Assembly (NCBI GenBank): GCA_964200185.2 | Contig: CAXNAD020000359.1 | Coordinates: 1 to 21,188, forward strand | Origin: Choristocarpus tenellus KU-1152 | Taxonomy: Eukaryota; Phaeophyceae | Direction: 5' to 3' | DNA: 21,188 nt | In this document: in pieces, positions 1 through 9,776 of the stretch | Layout of the letters: every line of letters starts with the position of its first letter | Numbering within the stretch: position 1 is the first letter of the stretch | Program-made: the position numbers and the translations under genes | The notes under the pieces: model-generated | Database searches by the model: none | Told to the model about the DNA's origin: nothing | Seen by the model: only the letters and a program-made list of their open reading frames with translations

Positions 1-365
1 CCCTGGGGCCCCGTCTGTCCTTATACCTTTGGCTTGGTCGAGGTCGCTTCCAAATCGTAGCGGTGCCCTCCACAAGCACCGAAATATTTTTGAACAAAAA
101 TATATCCCATTCAAAAAGGGGTCCTTAAAACGTGCTGCAACATTTACAAAAAGAAACATATGGGCACTTTCCGCGGACCATTTTGTGTCAAACCTATCCT
201 CCATAGTATGCTCCATCCTCAATTTTGATGAGAGGCTGTTAATAGGAAGAATATATTCTGGAAGGAGAATATGACTTACTATGCACACGAACCGTACAAG
301 CCACATACAATAGCGATACCATATAGAGGTCGAAAATGGACAATGTACATGTAACACATATTCGT

Positions 366-375
366 GGGGGGGGGG
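366..375 (+). repeat. Homopolymer run of ten G
   Basis: Ten consecutive G on the plus strand (C on the minus strand). Similar runs elsewhere in the window sit just ahead of 3' splice sites on the minus strand. No exon is recognised next to this one. Confidence 0.9.
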
Positions 376-854
376 TTATAATCAAACGAAAATGCTAGAC
401 ATTTTCATTTGCGACACATACCAATACTAAGTTTCACTATACTTCCGTCCTAGTGGTCCTGTAACAAACACATGGAACAAAAAAAGTTGTATGTTGTAGC
501 TCTATATAATTATATAGTGAGTATAAAGTACGTATGTGTACAATTGCTGTTTTCTGGAATACACCGAACTACTGTACTCCGCCAGATGTTCCTGATGGAA
601 AGTTCATTTTGTCGCTGGAGACAGTAAGAGGAGTCCATGTCCGTACGTTTTTCTCTTTTGTTCTCCGAAGAGTTGAACGCATGAGGACTACACTAAAGTC
701 ATAGAAATAGATTGTTACATTTTTTTTCATTTGGCAGAATTCATCATATGGAATTCCTCATTTTGCAACAAATTTCTTTTGATCAAGGAACAGGCATTAC
801 CACAGTGCATTGATACAATTGTGAATTCCATTTGAACGAAACACACAAATAACC

Positions 855-1036
855 CAAAGTATCTGGGGGCGGAGGGGGGGGGGAGGGGTTCTACACCAGG
901 GTGTCCATTTGGGTCGAAATCAGGAAAAGTGTATTTACATTATCCATCCATAGTATGCAACCAAATCACACAAAAACCGCGACATGAAAAAATTGACTCC
1001 AAATGGACAGCCGCCACACACACCCCAGATACTTTG
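855..1036. repeat. Imperfect inverted repeat, MITE-like
   Basis: The left arm (855-917) carries CAAAGTATCTGGGGG, then a G-rich stretch (865-888), then TGTCCATTTGGGTC. The right arm (995-1036), read on the minus strand, carries CAAAGTATCTGGGG, a GT/G-rich stretch and TGTCCATTTGGAGTC in the same order. The arms are of unequal length because the G-rich middle differs, and about 77 bases separate them. The arrangement resembles a degraded foldback or miniature inverted-repeat element. No target-site duplication is obvious. The arms share short words with the dispersed repeat near 10,080 and 16,680. Confidence 0.6.
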
Positions 1037-1479
1037 AGCCTTTCACAACTAACCGTCCCTCTGACTCCAAAGTCCTTGCCTTGTTTCATCACCTAACATG
1101 TCAGACCCTTTCAACACTAATTACTGCAAAAAAATGTGTTCTTGACACCGTTGCATATTCTGCCCTGGACTTCATCAATATACTACTTTGTACAATGTAA
1201 CACTACACACATCACTCTGTTCTTACTGCAACTGCAATGTATGTATTGCATTCAACTTGCGACCAGTGTCTTCGAGCAGTACCTTTCTGTGTATCTCCAC
1301 TCAACATACATGGAAAACAAAACGATAGGTTATGAGGCCATGGCATCTTAACCTCTCAAAAGCTACAGTCCTAATTGGAACATACAAAGAATACAGGTGA
1401 TTATAATGTCGGACCACACTAAAACTACTACCTGTAAATAACATGAAGAAGGTGTGCCCATGACCCCCTGCATTAACAA

Positions 1480-1538
1480 AAGAGAGAGTGAGAGAGAGGG
1501 AGAGATGGAGGAAGACTTAACTCACACACACACACACA
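1480..1538 (+). repeat. GA-rich tract followed by (CA)n
   Basis: A GA-rich purine tract (about 1480-1510) is followed by a CA dinucleotide run (1522-1538). An open frame crosses it, but its peptide is just the repeat translation, so it is not called as a gene. Confidence 0.85.
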
Positions 1539-3167
1539 AACAAGCCAAGCAACAGTGGGGTGTGTGCCTGACTTCCACAAAAATCTGCACAAAATTTATG
1601 TATGTATGCGTATTTCAATGTAGCACTCGTCACAAGAAACACACAGTAGCATACGCACAGTGGAGCCAAAAACAAATTATCCCTGTATGCATGGTTAACC
1701 CACAGCGTAATATCTACAAAATTGGGTGCTCATCATGTCATCACCCCAACCCCCCTTCCATCTCACCCTCGCCAACCTTTGATCCCTGTTTCCGTGTTAC
1801 ATCAACCAGCTCCAAGTTTCAGCCATGGTCACGATTAAATCAAGACCACAGCTGACCGAATTTGTCTGCTTCACAAATCAACTCCTTACTTAACCTAACG
1901 ACTACTTACTCTGCAGTACTATATATATCTACACTCATTTTCCTATTCCTCCTTATGCCCACAAGGGTCATCAAGTCTCACACCCTGACATATGGGGTAC
2001 TTTGCTCGCCTTTTGTCATACAGCCCAAAGGTCTCAACATCAATGCTAAAGTACAGTTGTCAGCAACTAGCACAATAGTACAATGGCATTAATACTGGTT
2101 GATCCAAAATCTACACAGATAGGAAGGTGGAGGCTAGATCTTTGAGAAGGCAAAAAGGTGTATCTATACAAAAAGCGATACCAACGAACAAGTATTGAGC
2201 AAAAAATGTTCACAAATGCCAGCACACCGAATCTATATATCCAAACCTGGAAACACACCTACCCTCTGTACAAATACATCAGTGCTCATGAACATGCACA
2301 CACAAAGAATGATGCACACTTACACCAAAATGTACTACTATGGTGGTATGTAAAAACAAGACAAAACCTGGGCTGCAGTTGTGCAAACCGAAGAAATAAA
2401 CTGACAAACCAAAATCTTCAAAAAATGGAATATACTGTGTGTCCAAGTCCATCCCGACCAGACGGGGTAGGAGGGGAGGTGAGAGTATAGTTGGGATAGG
2501 AGTAGAAGAAGTGAGGCTTCAAACTTGCAACAACAGCATGGGGGGAATTGGGCAAGTGCTATGTCCTGACAAAAAAGCTACCACAGGTAGAATCCTCCCA
2601 CCAGTGGAAAGTTTAGTCATCCTCTCCACCACCCCACTCTCTCCCAACCCCCAACTTCCTTCGCCTTCCCACTTCCACGCCTCACGGCTATAATAATGTT
2701 CACAAATCTTCCCCTCGACCTGCTTGTACCCCCATTTTCTCGTCCCCACTCTACCCACCTCCAAAGGTAGGGTTACACTGAAAGACCAATTGGAAAAGGA
2801 TACAAACAGGAAAATGAATACTATGATTGCATGTGGTACACACTAGGGCAGGCTCTCATGTGTCCTTTCCAGGGCCATAACCACTACCTTCAAGCACACT
2901 TCACGAATACTCCCCTTCAATGACCACCTTCCCCCAACCCCAGCATATCACCTCTTCTACACACCCATGCTTCACCCACCTCCCTCGCTTCTCACCAGGA
3001 AGGGTAACCAGATACACACAATCCATCCCCAAGCCGCCACCCCCCATCATGACTCCATCATCTCTGTCCCCATAGCATTTCCTGTTGTGCATCACTCATC
3101 ACTCCCTAGGAAAATATCGCAAGGAGCATCAAGAGAATCAGGGATGCCATTCATCCTCTTTCTTACT

Positions 3168-6100
3168 TCAAGAGAATCCGACACTAGATGAGGCAGCAGC
3201 AAGTTCTCTGCTACGATTCACACCATGCACTCTGTTAGTTCCACTGCCAACATATGGAACCACCCCAGTCCCTGGGGCTGGGGTGTTGAGGGGTGTATTG
3301 GGTCCCCCCCACCATGGGGTTGTTGCCTTTGATGCAAGGTAGGCCTGACCCTGTTCGTCCTGACATTGGTTCAAAAGGGTGGGTAGTTACAGTGAGTGAA
3401 GGGGGGGCACAATAGTGGTCGGGGAAATAGATAGAGGTAACCGAAGGCAAAGGGAAGTTAGGTTAGGTGGGGCAATGGACGTAAGTGGAGAATGGGAGAG
3501 GGGTGCAACTGTTGCTTTATTCCTGTTGAAAATTTCTACGTCCAACACATATGAGTTCTGTGGAAAAGCACTAACTCCTACAACAATAATGACCTAAACA
3601 TCAACGCAGAGACTCATACTTGCATCACAAGACCATTGTTCATGTACCAATAATGCCTGAATAGACAGCAGTGTAAACATCTGGATATTTATCCTCTTGG
3701 ACAAGCACCTGTCATGGTCCTGATAATCAGCACGAATCACACCCTTTGCAGCACAGGTCGAAACACAAATTAGGACAACAACATAAGGGGTGGCAGCACT
3801 CCATGGTGCTCATCCAAGGGGCATCCACCACAAATGACAGCTCTATCAACTACTAGCAATGAGTTTCAACCTTCGCAACTACAAGAAGACCTGCCCGTGA
3901 TAATAAACTCCACCCCCACGCCAAAGCCTCTTGAAAGACTAGGAAAACAGAACAATTCTTGCAACAAAATCGAAAAGAGAGAGGTGGGGGCAGGGGACAA
4001 AATCGTTTTCATACCAAGTTACAACATGGCAACCATGATCTCCAAATCAAATTTTCTCCATCCCCACCCACACTCCCACCCCTCGCCCCACCCCTAAAAA
4101 AAAATTACCTCCTCTACATTGTCTCCACTCTTGCTCCGCAACTTAGTCTCGATCAGTTGTCCACACCCCCACCCTCGCCCTCGCCACAGCCATCTCTGCA
4201 CCCATGCATTTGGGAGGAGGAACCGCATTGATCTCCCAAGCACCGCCAGGCATAGCCTGTAGAACACAGCAGCAATTGCCATTGCCACTACAACTGGGAG
4301 GGAGGTCAAAAAGATCACGGGAATGGCTAGAGGGACCATAAGTAGTTGAAGGAGGGCCACAGCAGTTCCCTCCAGCGTTGTGCCTCTTGTATCCAGAGTA
4401 CGCCAAGCAGGGAATCCCCGTCCATCAGAGGGAAAGCTCTGTGTCAAATCCGGGGGAGGGGGGGAGGGGGGAGAGAGAGGTAGGAGGTACTGGGAAGTAT
4501 ACCATTAAAATCAGAACTAGTAGCATATGTATATGGTAGCAAAGGCTGCCTGTGGTTGAATATGAGGGGTAGCGTAAGGTGATGACTCTAAGCACAACTG
4601 GAACAGTCGAAAGAATCATCTGAAACGGGAATGCATCAGGAGTATAGAGAGGGCGCAGCAAAAATTCAAACTTAAGAGTGCTTAGTCCTCAACAGAATCA
4701 TTTGTACAAATGCTACATCTCAGACGAAGGATATTAAGACAACAACAGTCAAGGAAATGCCCAGCATGCAAGTGTGAAACTCACCCAGGGGGAGGGGATG
4801 GGGATATCAGAGGTGCAATAAGGTAATCTTTGCCAATACAAAGAAGAAAAAGCAAAATCACCTGCTTCTTGGCAAAGTGTGCAAGGAGGCACTCCTTTTC
4901 AGCCCAACGATCGTCCAGCCAGTTCGGATTCCCCAAAACCTCCTCCAAGCTATACCTGAAAATATGTATGTCCGCGTACGCCTTTGTGTATGTGTGTGTG
5001 CAATGCTGAGGGGGATAGAAAGGATAAGAAGGACAGAGGATGCACAATTGTGCCCCAAAAAACTTGTTTCAATATATAGGGCCAATATCCTCCAATTCAA
5101 CACAGCAAAGTAACCTCTCAAGCAACAATGGACTGGCCAGCATTTCCACCAAGAAACAACTCAATACCACTGTTATCGCCCTCTCCCAATGTTCACCCCT
5201 AATAAAGCCTCCCCTTTGCTGCATTTGCACACGTATGCCTGAATCTCATCTCATGCCCAAAACTTCACCTCTTCATCCGCGCATGTATGACCTGGCAGCC
5301 CTGTCCCCACTTGGTCTCCTCGCCACCCTTGCCTCGCCAACTTTCCAATTGCTCACCATTACCAGCACTTCCCAACCATCCCCAACCAAAAACATCTCTT
5401 GAGTCTCCAGTTGGACTTGCTGCCTCCCCAGCACACATCTCGTCAAGGCCGGCATCACCTCCACGTTTGCCCAATACCCCCAACCCCCCTTCAACTCTGT
5501 TCACATCTCTCCTGTTACCTGTTACCAATCCCCAAAGAACCTGAGAGGTGTGGGCAAGAGGGTGATAAACAATTCAAACCCATCAACAAGAGATGGGGGT
5601 GAAAATGTTGAAGCGTAAGAGGTGGGGAGGGGCACATAGTCATCATGGCAGATCGGTGGGTAAGGGAATCAGAGGGTTGGAGTTAGGTAAGAGGGTGGTG
5701 ACCAGTTACTCCTCCCTCATACTGTATTCAAGCTAAAAGAGAAAATGCTGCAGGTGGGGAGTGGGAGGGGGGAAGGGGAGCAAGGCACAGAAGGGACAGG
5801 AACTATGCAAGATCCTCAGAGGCAAGGGATAAAAACATTCGCCAGTAGGCACATTGATTCGACCACCACCACACCCCAAGAACCTTCCAAAATGGAAACA
5901 CCTTCTCATGAACAGCTCACCACATACCAGGATGAAGGTGCTGTGGGCACTCAATTGGCAGCAGGGTGAGAGGAAATGCAATGCCTCAAGGGCTAAATGT
6001 ACAAGGTGAGGATGGGGAGCAGGTGGCAGGGGAGGTTTGGCATAGCGACTAACAAACCCATGTCTGTATAGGTTGGGAGAGTATGGAGGGCTCTACTCAA

Positions 6101-9100
6101 GGGGCGCCCTGGCATGGTAGGAGTTGCAAATAAGGAAAGGAGCTAGCTTCTCACATCCCAGTTGCTGGGTGGCTTCACGCACAGAATCTCCCCAGTGTAC
6201 CCTGCAGCAGCAAGGGTCATGTCGTACACAATAGGTTTTGCAGGCAGAAGGCCATCGAGGCAAGCAGAGAGTGCCGTTGTATGGGGCAGAAGGAGGCGCA
6301 TAAGCTCTGGTCGTCCCTGATAGATGCCACAAGGGATGGGAATTGAAAATCAAAGTAGGGAGGGATCACAGAGCAGTCTACACAAAGGGGGAGGGGGGGG
6401 TGGAGATGCACATGAAGGAACTGTTGTGACAATGCTTGTACTTGAACAACGTGTGAAGGTGGTCTGATGAGTGTGCGTGTTGCCTGTATCTTGTGTATAC
6501 TTGTACATGGCAAAGAGTTGGGTGAGCGGGCTTGTTGGTGTGCAACAAGGGGAAACTCAGAAACAACAATGTGACACTCTCTTACCAGAACTACACGCCT
6601 TCCACACGCCTACAGCTATCATACTTAGGTAACGCTAAAGGCCTTAGAAGACACTTGAAAGCCCTTACTCTAACCTCAACCCTAACCCTCACAAAGCTGT
6701 CATATCCACTGTACATGCGCAAAGGATAGAACTTGCACTCCTCCACCCTTTAGCCTTGTGATCACACCAAAACATAGTAAGAGAATGGGGCACAATGCCA
6801 ATGAGTTTTCTCATTAATTTTCTAGAAGTTGTAACTATATTATAGCTCCATCTCTGGCTGATCTCTTTGTGCGTACAACAGTAATTTCAGGTATAAATTT
6901 TATTTCCTCTCAGTACTGGAGTCTTGCTGATACCCGTGGCAAGTCATATAGGCCAATTGTTGATTAAGATATCTCACCTACTTCCACAAGTCAAACTAAA
7001 CTACCCAGATGTCATTCAGTCCCTCCTCAACACTCTACTGGACTACCCTATAAATCTCCTTCCCTCCGCCCCAGACTCTTCCCCCTTCATCTGACCCCTG
7101 TTCCACTCCCTCTCTCACAGACAAAACCAGAGGTGTAAGCACAACATCCCACCAAATATTATAAAGGCCTGAAAACAGCAGCAGCAAATCCAGTGTTCTA
7201 TTCCAAGTATCGCAAGACATGTAATAGTAGTAGTAGTAATAATAATAATAACAATAGTAAAATAACAATTTTCAAAATATGACGAGCCATTCAAATAATC
7301 AAGTCACTAACGTGCCCCACCCCTTTCAATAACGAGCACATTGGGGTGAGAAGAGGCCAAAGCATGCATGCAGCTACAAGAGCAAATATACAGACCTCTC
7401 GCTGAGCAAAATGAAGAGAGTTGGAAAGCGAATCTTGACTGAGTGTTTCTCCCTCTGGGAAGTGCAGGAACAGGTATGGCGCCACAGAAGGTCTGGCAGA
7501 AGCTGCATCCTGAGCAAAGGAGCTCAGCCGCTGCTTGAGGAGGTCCCGACCACCCTGCTCAGACAACATTACCAGCACAGGTTTGGGGGGACGGGGGGGG
7601 GGAGGATCAAACCTAACAGTAAAGATCGACGCCATCATAACGAGTAGCTAATATCTAATACAGTACTTTGGAGTACTCTAATACTACTAGTATACAGGGC
7701 TAACTCTTCAGAACTAACTCTTCTAGTGCACCCTAACCCTAACCAAAGGAATTGTGCGGGCACTTAACACTATTATTTGAGCAGAATTATCCATCCATCC
7801 CCTTCTTACTATCACTGCACAAAAAATGCCAAGGAATCAGTAAATTGGACGGATGGACGAACGGAAGTTTGGATGGACGGGTGGATGGACAAATCAAGTC
7901 AGGAAAGGACTACACAACAGCATATCTGCTCTACATGTACAAACCTGATAGCACGGGCCAATCCCTGGGAATTCCAGCAACTTCAGCAACCAACCAAGAA
8001 TAGGTGTCTGAATCAACCTCTCACTCACCATGACCTGCTTAGTTGCAAAAGGGAAGGTTGACAAACACCAGTGGGGGGTAGAAGAAAGTAGGTAAGGGAG
8101 CAAAGAAATATTCTCTGCAAGGCAAACTTGCCAATGGATTTCTCTTTAAAAAAGAAAGTTTGAGTGAGGAAGACATGGACACGGTGATCAAAACCTTGTC
8201 AGGACACTATGTTGGGTGGCAGAGAAATAGAGCAACATGTGAATTTCAAGTACATAGAGGGTGTACAACCACTCTTATAGCAGGCACTGGGAGGTGCAAT
8301 ATGAGAAATTGGGCACTACCAAATACATGGCAGAACTGGAGATATATGGTAGTGCATCTTTTCAACGAATTTGGTCATGGTTAGGTCAATAGAGAGAGGT
8401 TATGCTGTACTCTGAAGTACTCACCATAAAAGAACCAGTATGTTCTGCCCATCATAAAGCAGGTAAAATACCACTTCCGGAACAAAATAACAATAAAGAA
8501 AGGGGACAAAGAGCCACCCTCAGGCCACTCCACTCACAACAAACAGTATCAAGTCTCTAGCGTCTTGCTCTCTCTACTCTTGTCGCCCTGCTTGTTATTT
8601 GCAGTTTGAGTACTTCACACTGTACACGGCAGAACCAGAGTCATGCAACCACAAAACCATACTAGCCATGAAATTTTTATTCAAGGAGGACAAATTCCCT
8701 GAGACACAGGCGAAGAGGAGCACGAAACAAGGAAAAATCCACATAGGTGTGCAACACCCTGTGGCAACACTCCCACCCAGGGTATGTAAGGCAATCCCCC
8801 AGCGCAAACAAAGCTTGCCTACATGTGACATCACCTACGGTGGTAAGTCCCACAATCCGTGGGGGATGCACATCACACCACTTCTTCAATCCCATGCAAC
8901 AATCAAGCAGCACCCATGTCCTCCTCACTGCCACCCTTCATAAGGGTTCAGCCTTTCCACCACTCCTGCACTCACCTTGGTGTACCCATGGGCACCAACC
9001 AGCCTCGTCACCATCAGCACAGCCCACCAGTCTAGTCCCGTGGTCTTTGGACCCCCAAGTTTGTTCGAGACAATCACGCCCGGGCTCAACCCGTCGAGCA

Positions 9101-9776
9101 TATCGCTAACACATATTTTTGCGAACAGGCAAGCAGGTTGAAGTACAAGGAGGCATTTGTACTAGTGAGGATAAATACATTGGGGGAAGTATGACAAACG
9201 GTCCATTTCTGAAACAAAACAAAGCAGCAACACAGACTGTCGTTTTCCCAGTCTGATTGGTCGGATGTTGTTGGTTGGGAAGCCATGTCAAACCATGGAC
9301 AAAAGGCATGACATGCTAGACATACACGAGGAGCCTAAGCTGGGTACCTGTCTCCTGTGACCCTGACAATTGTGCGTGGGAGGAGAATAGCAGCAGCATC
9401 TACCAGGGGAGCCGCCATATAGGAGCACAGAAGACGCCTGTATGTCAATTGACTCCATGGTCGTACCTGGTACAAATATAACGATATTGTTGTCACAGAT
9501 GCCACGAGATGAAAACACAAGGAAAGGACGGGACAAGTGGGAAGGGAGCAGTGAAGTAAATATAGAAGTGACAGAGTCGGTGGAACGGTATGACTCTGAA
9601 ATAAGCTGTGCTGATGTGTACAATCATATAAATACGGTGTGAAGTACCAAGTATATTTTTATTATTACGCCCTCTTGACATTTTGCATATGTGTCGGGGG
9701 GAAAGCCAATGAAGAACCATTCAAATGTCAGAACAACCCCTAAAAGAGTAACAACTGTCGTAAATGTGAAAGACAT
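3168..9776 (-). CDS. LCLAT1/AGPAT-like membrane acyltransferase (PlsC family), 12 exons
   Basis: Predicted exons, 5' to 3' on the minus strand: 9776-9648, 9466-9348, 9105-8976, 8818-8777, 8473-8411, 7554-7396, 6316-6155, 5540-5269, 4955-4862, 4438-4109, 3938-3891, 3359-3168. All junctions are GT-AG and the phases agree, giving about 579 residues. The family transfers acyl chains from acyl-CoA to lysophospholipids in ER or mitochondria-associated membranes. Supporting features, in order, are an N-terminal membrane segment (residues 4-24); VRVTGD; SNKLGGPKTTGLDWW, where NHxxxxDW is expected; FPEGETLSQDS (motif III, compare EGTDL in LCLAT1); GRPELMRLLLPHTTALSACL; PIVYDMTLA; VIHARMKRYSL; and WLDDRWAEKECLLAHF. 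The last is close to the family's WxxKRWEEKExxLxxFY. Exon 4438-4109 then encodes a long hydrophobic double span, and the tail is Gly/Pro/Ser-rich. Oddities are the missing motif I His, a Gly-rich insertion of about 70 residues (exon 5540-5269) and a 42-base microexon. The start is the first ATG in an exon with an in-frame stop just upstream. The least certain parts are exons 8818-8777 and 8473-8411 and the last two exons. If the intron after 3891 is retained, a stop at 3879-3881 gives about 519 residues. Confidence 0.8.
4451..4480 (-). repeat. Poly-C/CT tract at a 3' splice site (G-rich on plus)
   Basis: The plus strand reads as G5, G7 and G6 runs separated by single A, then GA repeats. On the transcribed minus-strand message this is a CT then C-rich polypyrimidine tract. 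It ends about 10 bases before the CACAG acceptor of the exon starting at 4438, so it probably serves as that intron's polypyrimidine tract. The G strand could form a quadruplex. Confidence 0.7.
6386..6402 (-). repeat. Intronic poly-C tract (G-rich on plus)
   Basis: A G5-A-G8 run on the plus strand lies in the acyltransferase intron. It is about 70-85 bases upstream, in the minus sense, of the ATCAG acceptor of the exon starting at 6316. Confidence 0.8.
6670..6690 (+). repeat. Degenerate interstitial telomere-type repeat (CCCTAA)
   Basis: CTAACCTCAACCCTAACCCTC is about three degenerate CCCTAA units, inside the long acyltransferase intron 6317-7395. Perfect units recur at 7730-7744, and reverse-orientation units at 12303 and 15529. 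Confidence 0.6.
7222..7258 (+). repeat. Trinucleotide microsatellite (AGT)n/(AAT)n
   Basis: Tandem TAG/TAA-type trinucleotides with an ACA interruption lie in the acyltransferase intron 6317-7395. A minus-strand frame through it reads as poly-Tyr and is not coding. Confidence 0.85.
7585..7606 (-). repeat. Poly-C tract near a 3' splice site (G-rich on plus)
   Basis: G6-AC-G10 followed by AGG on the plus strand. On the minus-strand message it is a CCTCC...C10...C6 tract ending about 30 bases before the GAGCAG acceptor of the exon starting at 7554. Confidence 0.75.
7730..7744 (+). repeat. Interstitial telomere-type repeat (CCCTAA)n
   Basis: ACCCTAACCCTAACC is two and a half perfect units of CCCTAA, inside the acyltransferase intron 7555-8410. 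Confidence 0.75.

Larger units (their letters stand above)
1..3167. other. Gene-poor left flank, no supported gene
   Basis: No reading frame here has the composition, splice signals or family motifs of a real exon. The longest frames are low-complexity translations of GA/CA repeats (about 1454-1855) or of pyrimidine-rich DNA (about 2450-3060). The right part lies just downstream of the minus-strand acyltransferase stop at 3168-3170, so its 3' UTR and polyadenylation site should fall within the first few hundred bases left of 3168. The stretch holds a G10 run, an imperfect inverted repeat at 855-1036 and simple repeats, each listed separately. Confidence 0.6.

Noticed and set aside
1454-1855. 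133-codon plus-strand frame, the longest on that strand in the left flank
   Set aside because: It begins in a GA/CA simple repeat. The rest has no motif, no splice context and no codon pattern suggesting selection.
5733-6569. Minus-strand open frames of 60-100 codons overlapping the acyltransferase
   Set aside because: They are other-frame shadows of the true exon at 6316-6155 or translations of pyrimidine-rich introns.
7035-7268. Minus-strand frame starting with poly-Tyr
   Set aside because: It is the translation of the AGT/AAT microsatellite inside an intron.
8595-8934. Two minus-strand frames (79 and 85 codons) with hydrophobic stretches
   Set aside because: They overlap the 42-base microexon in the wrong frames. 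Neither gives family motifs or phase-compatible junctions to the neighbouring exons.
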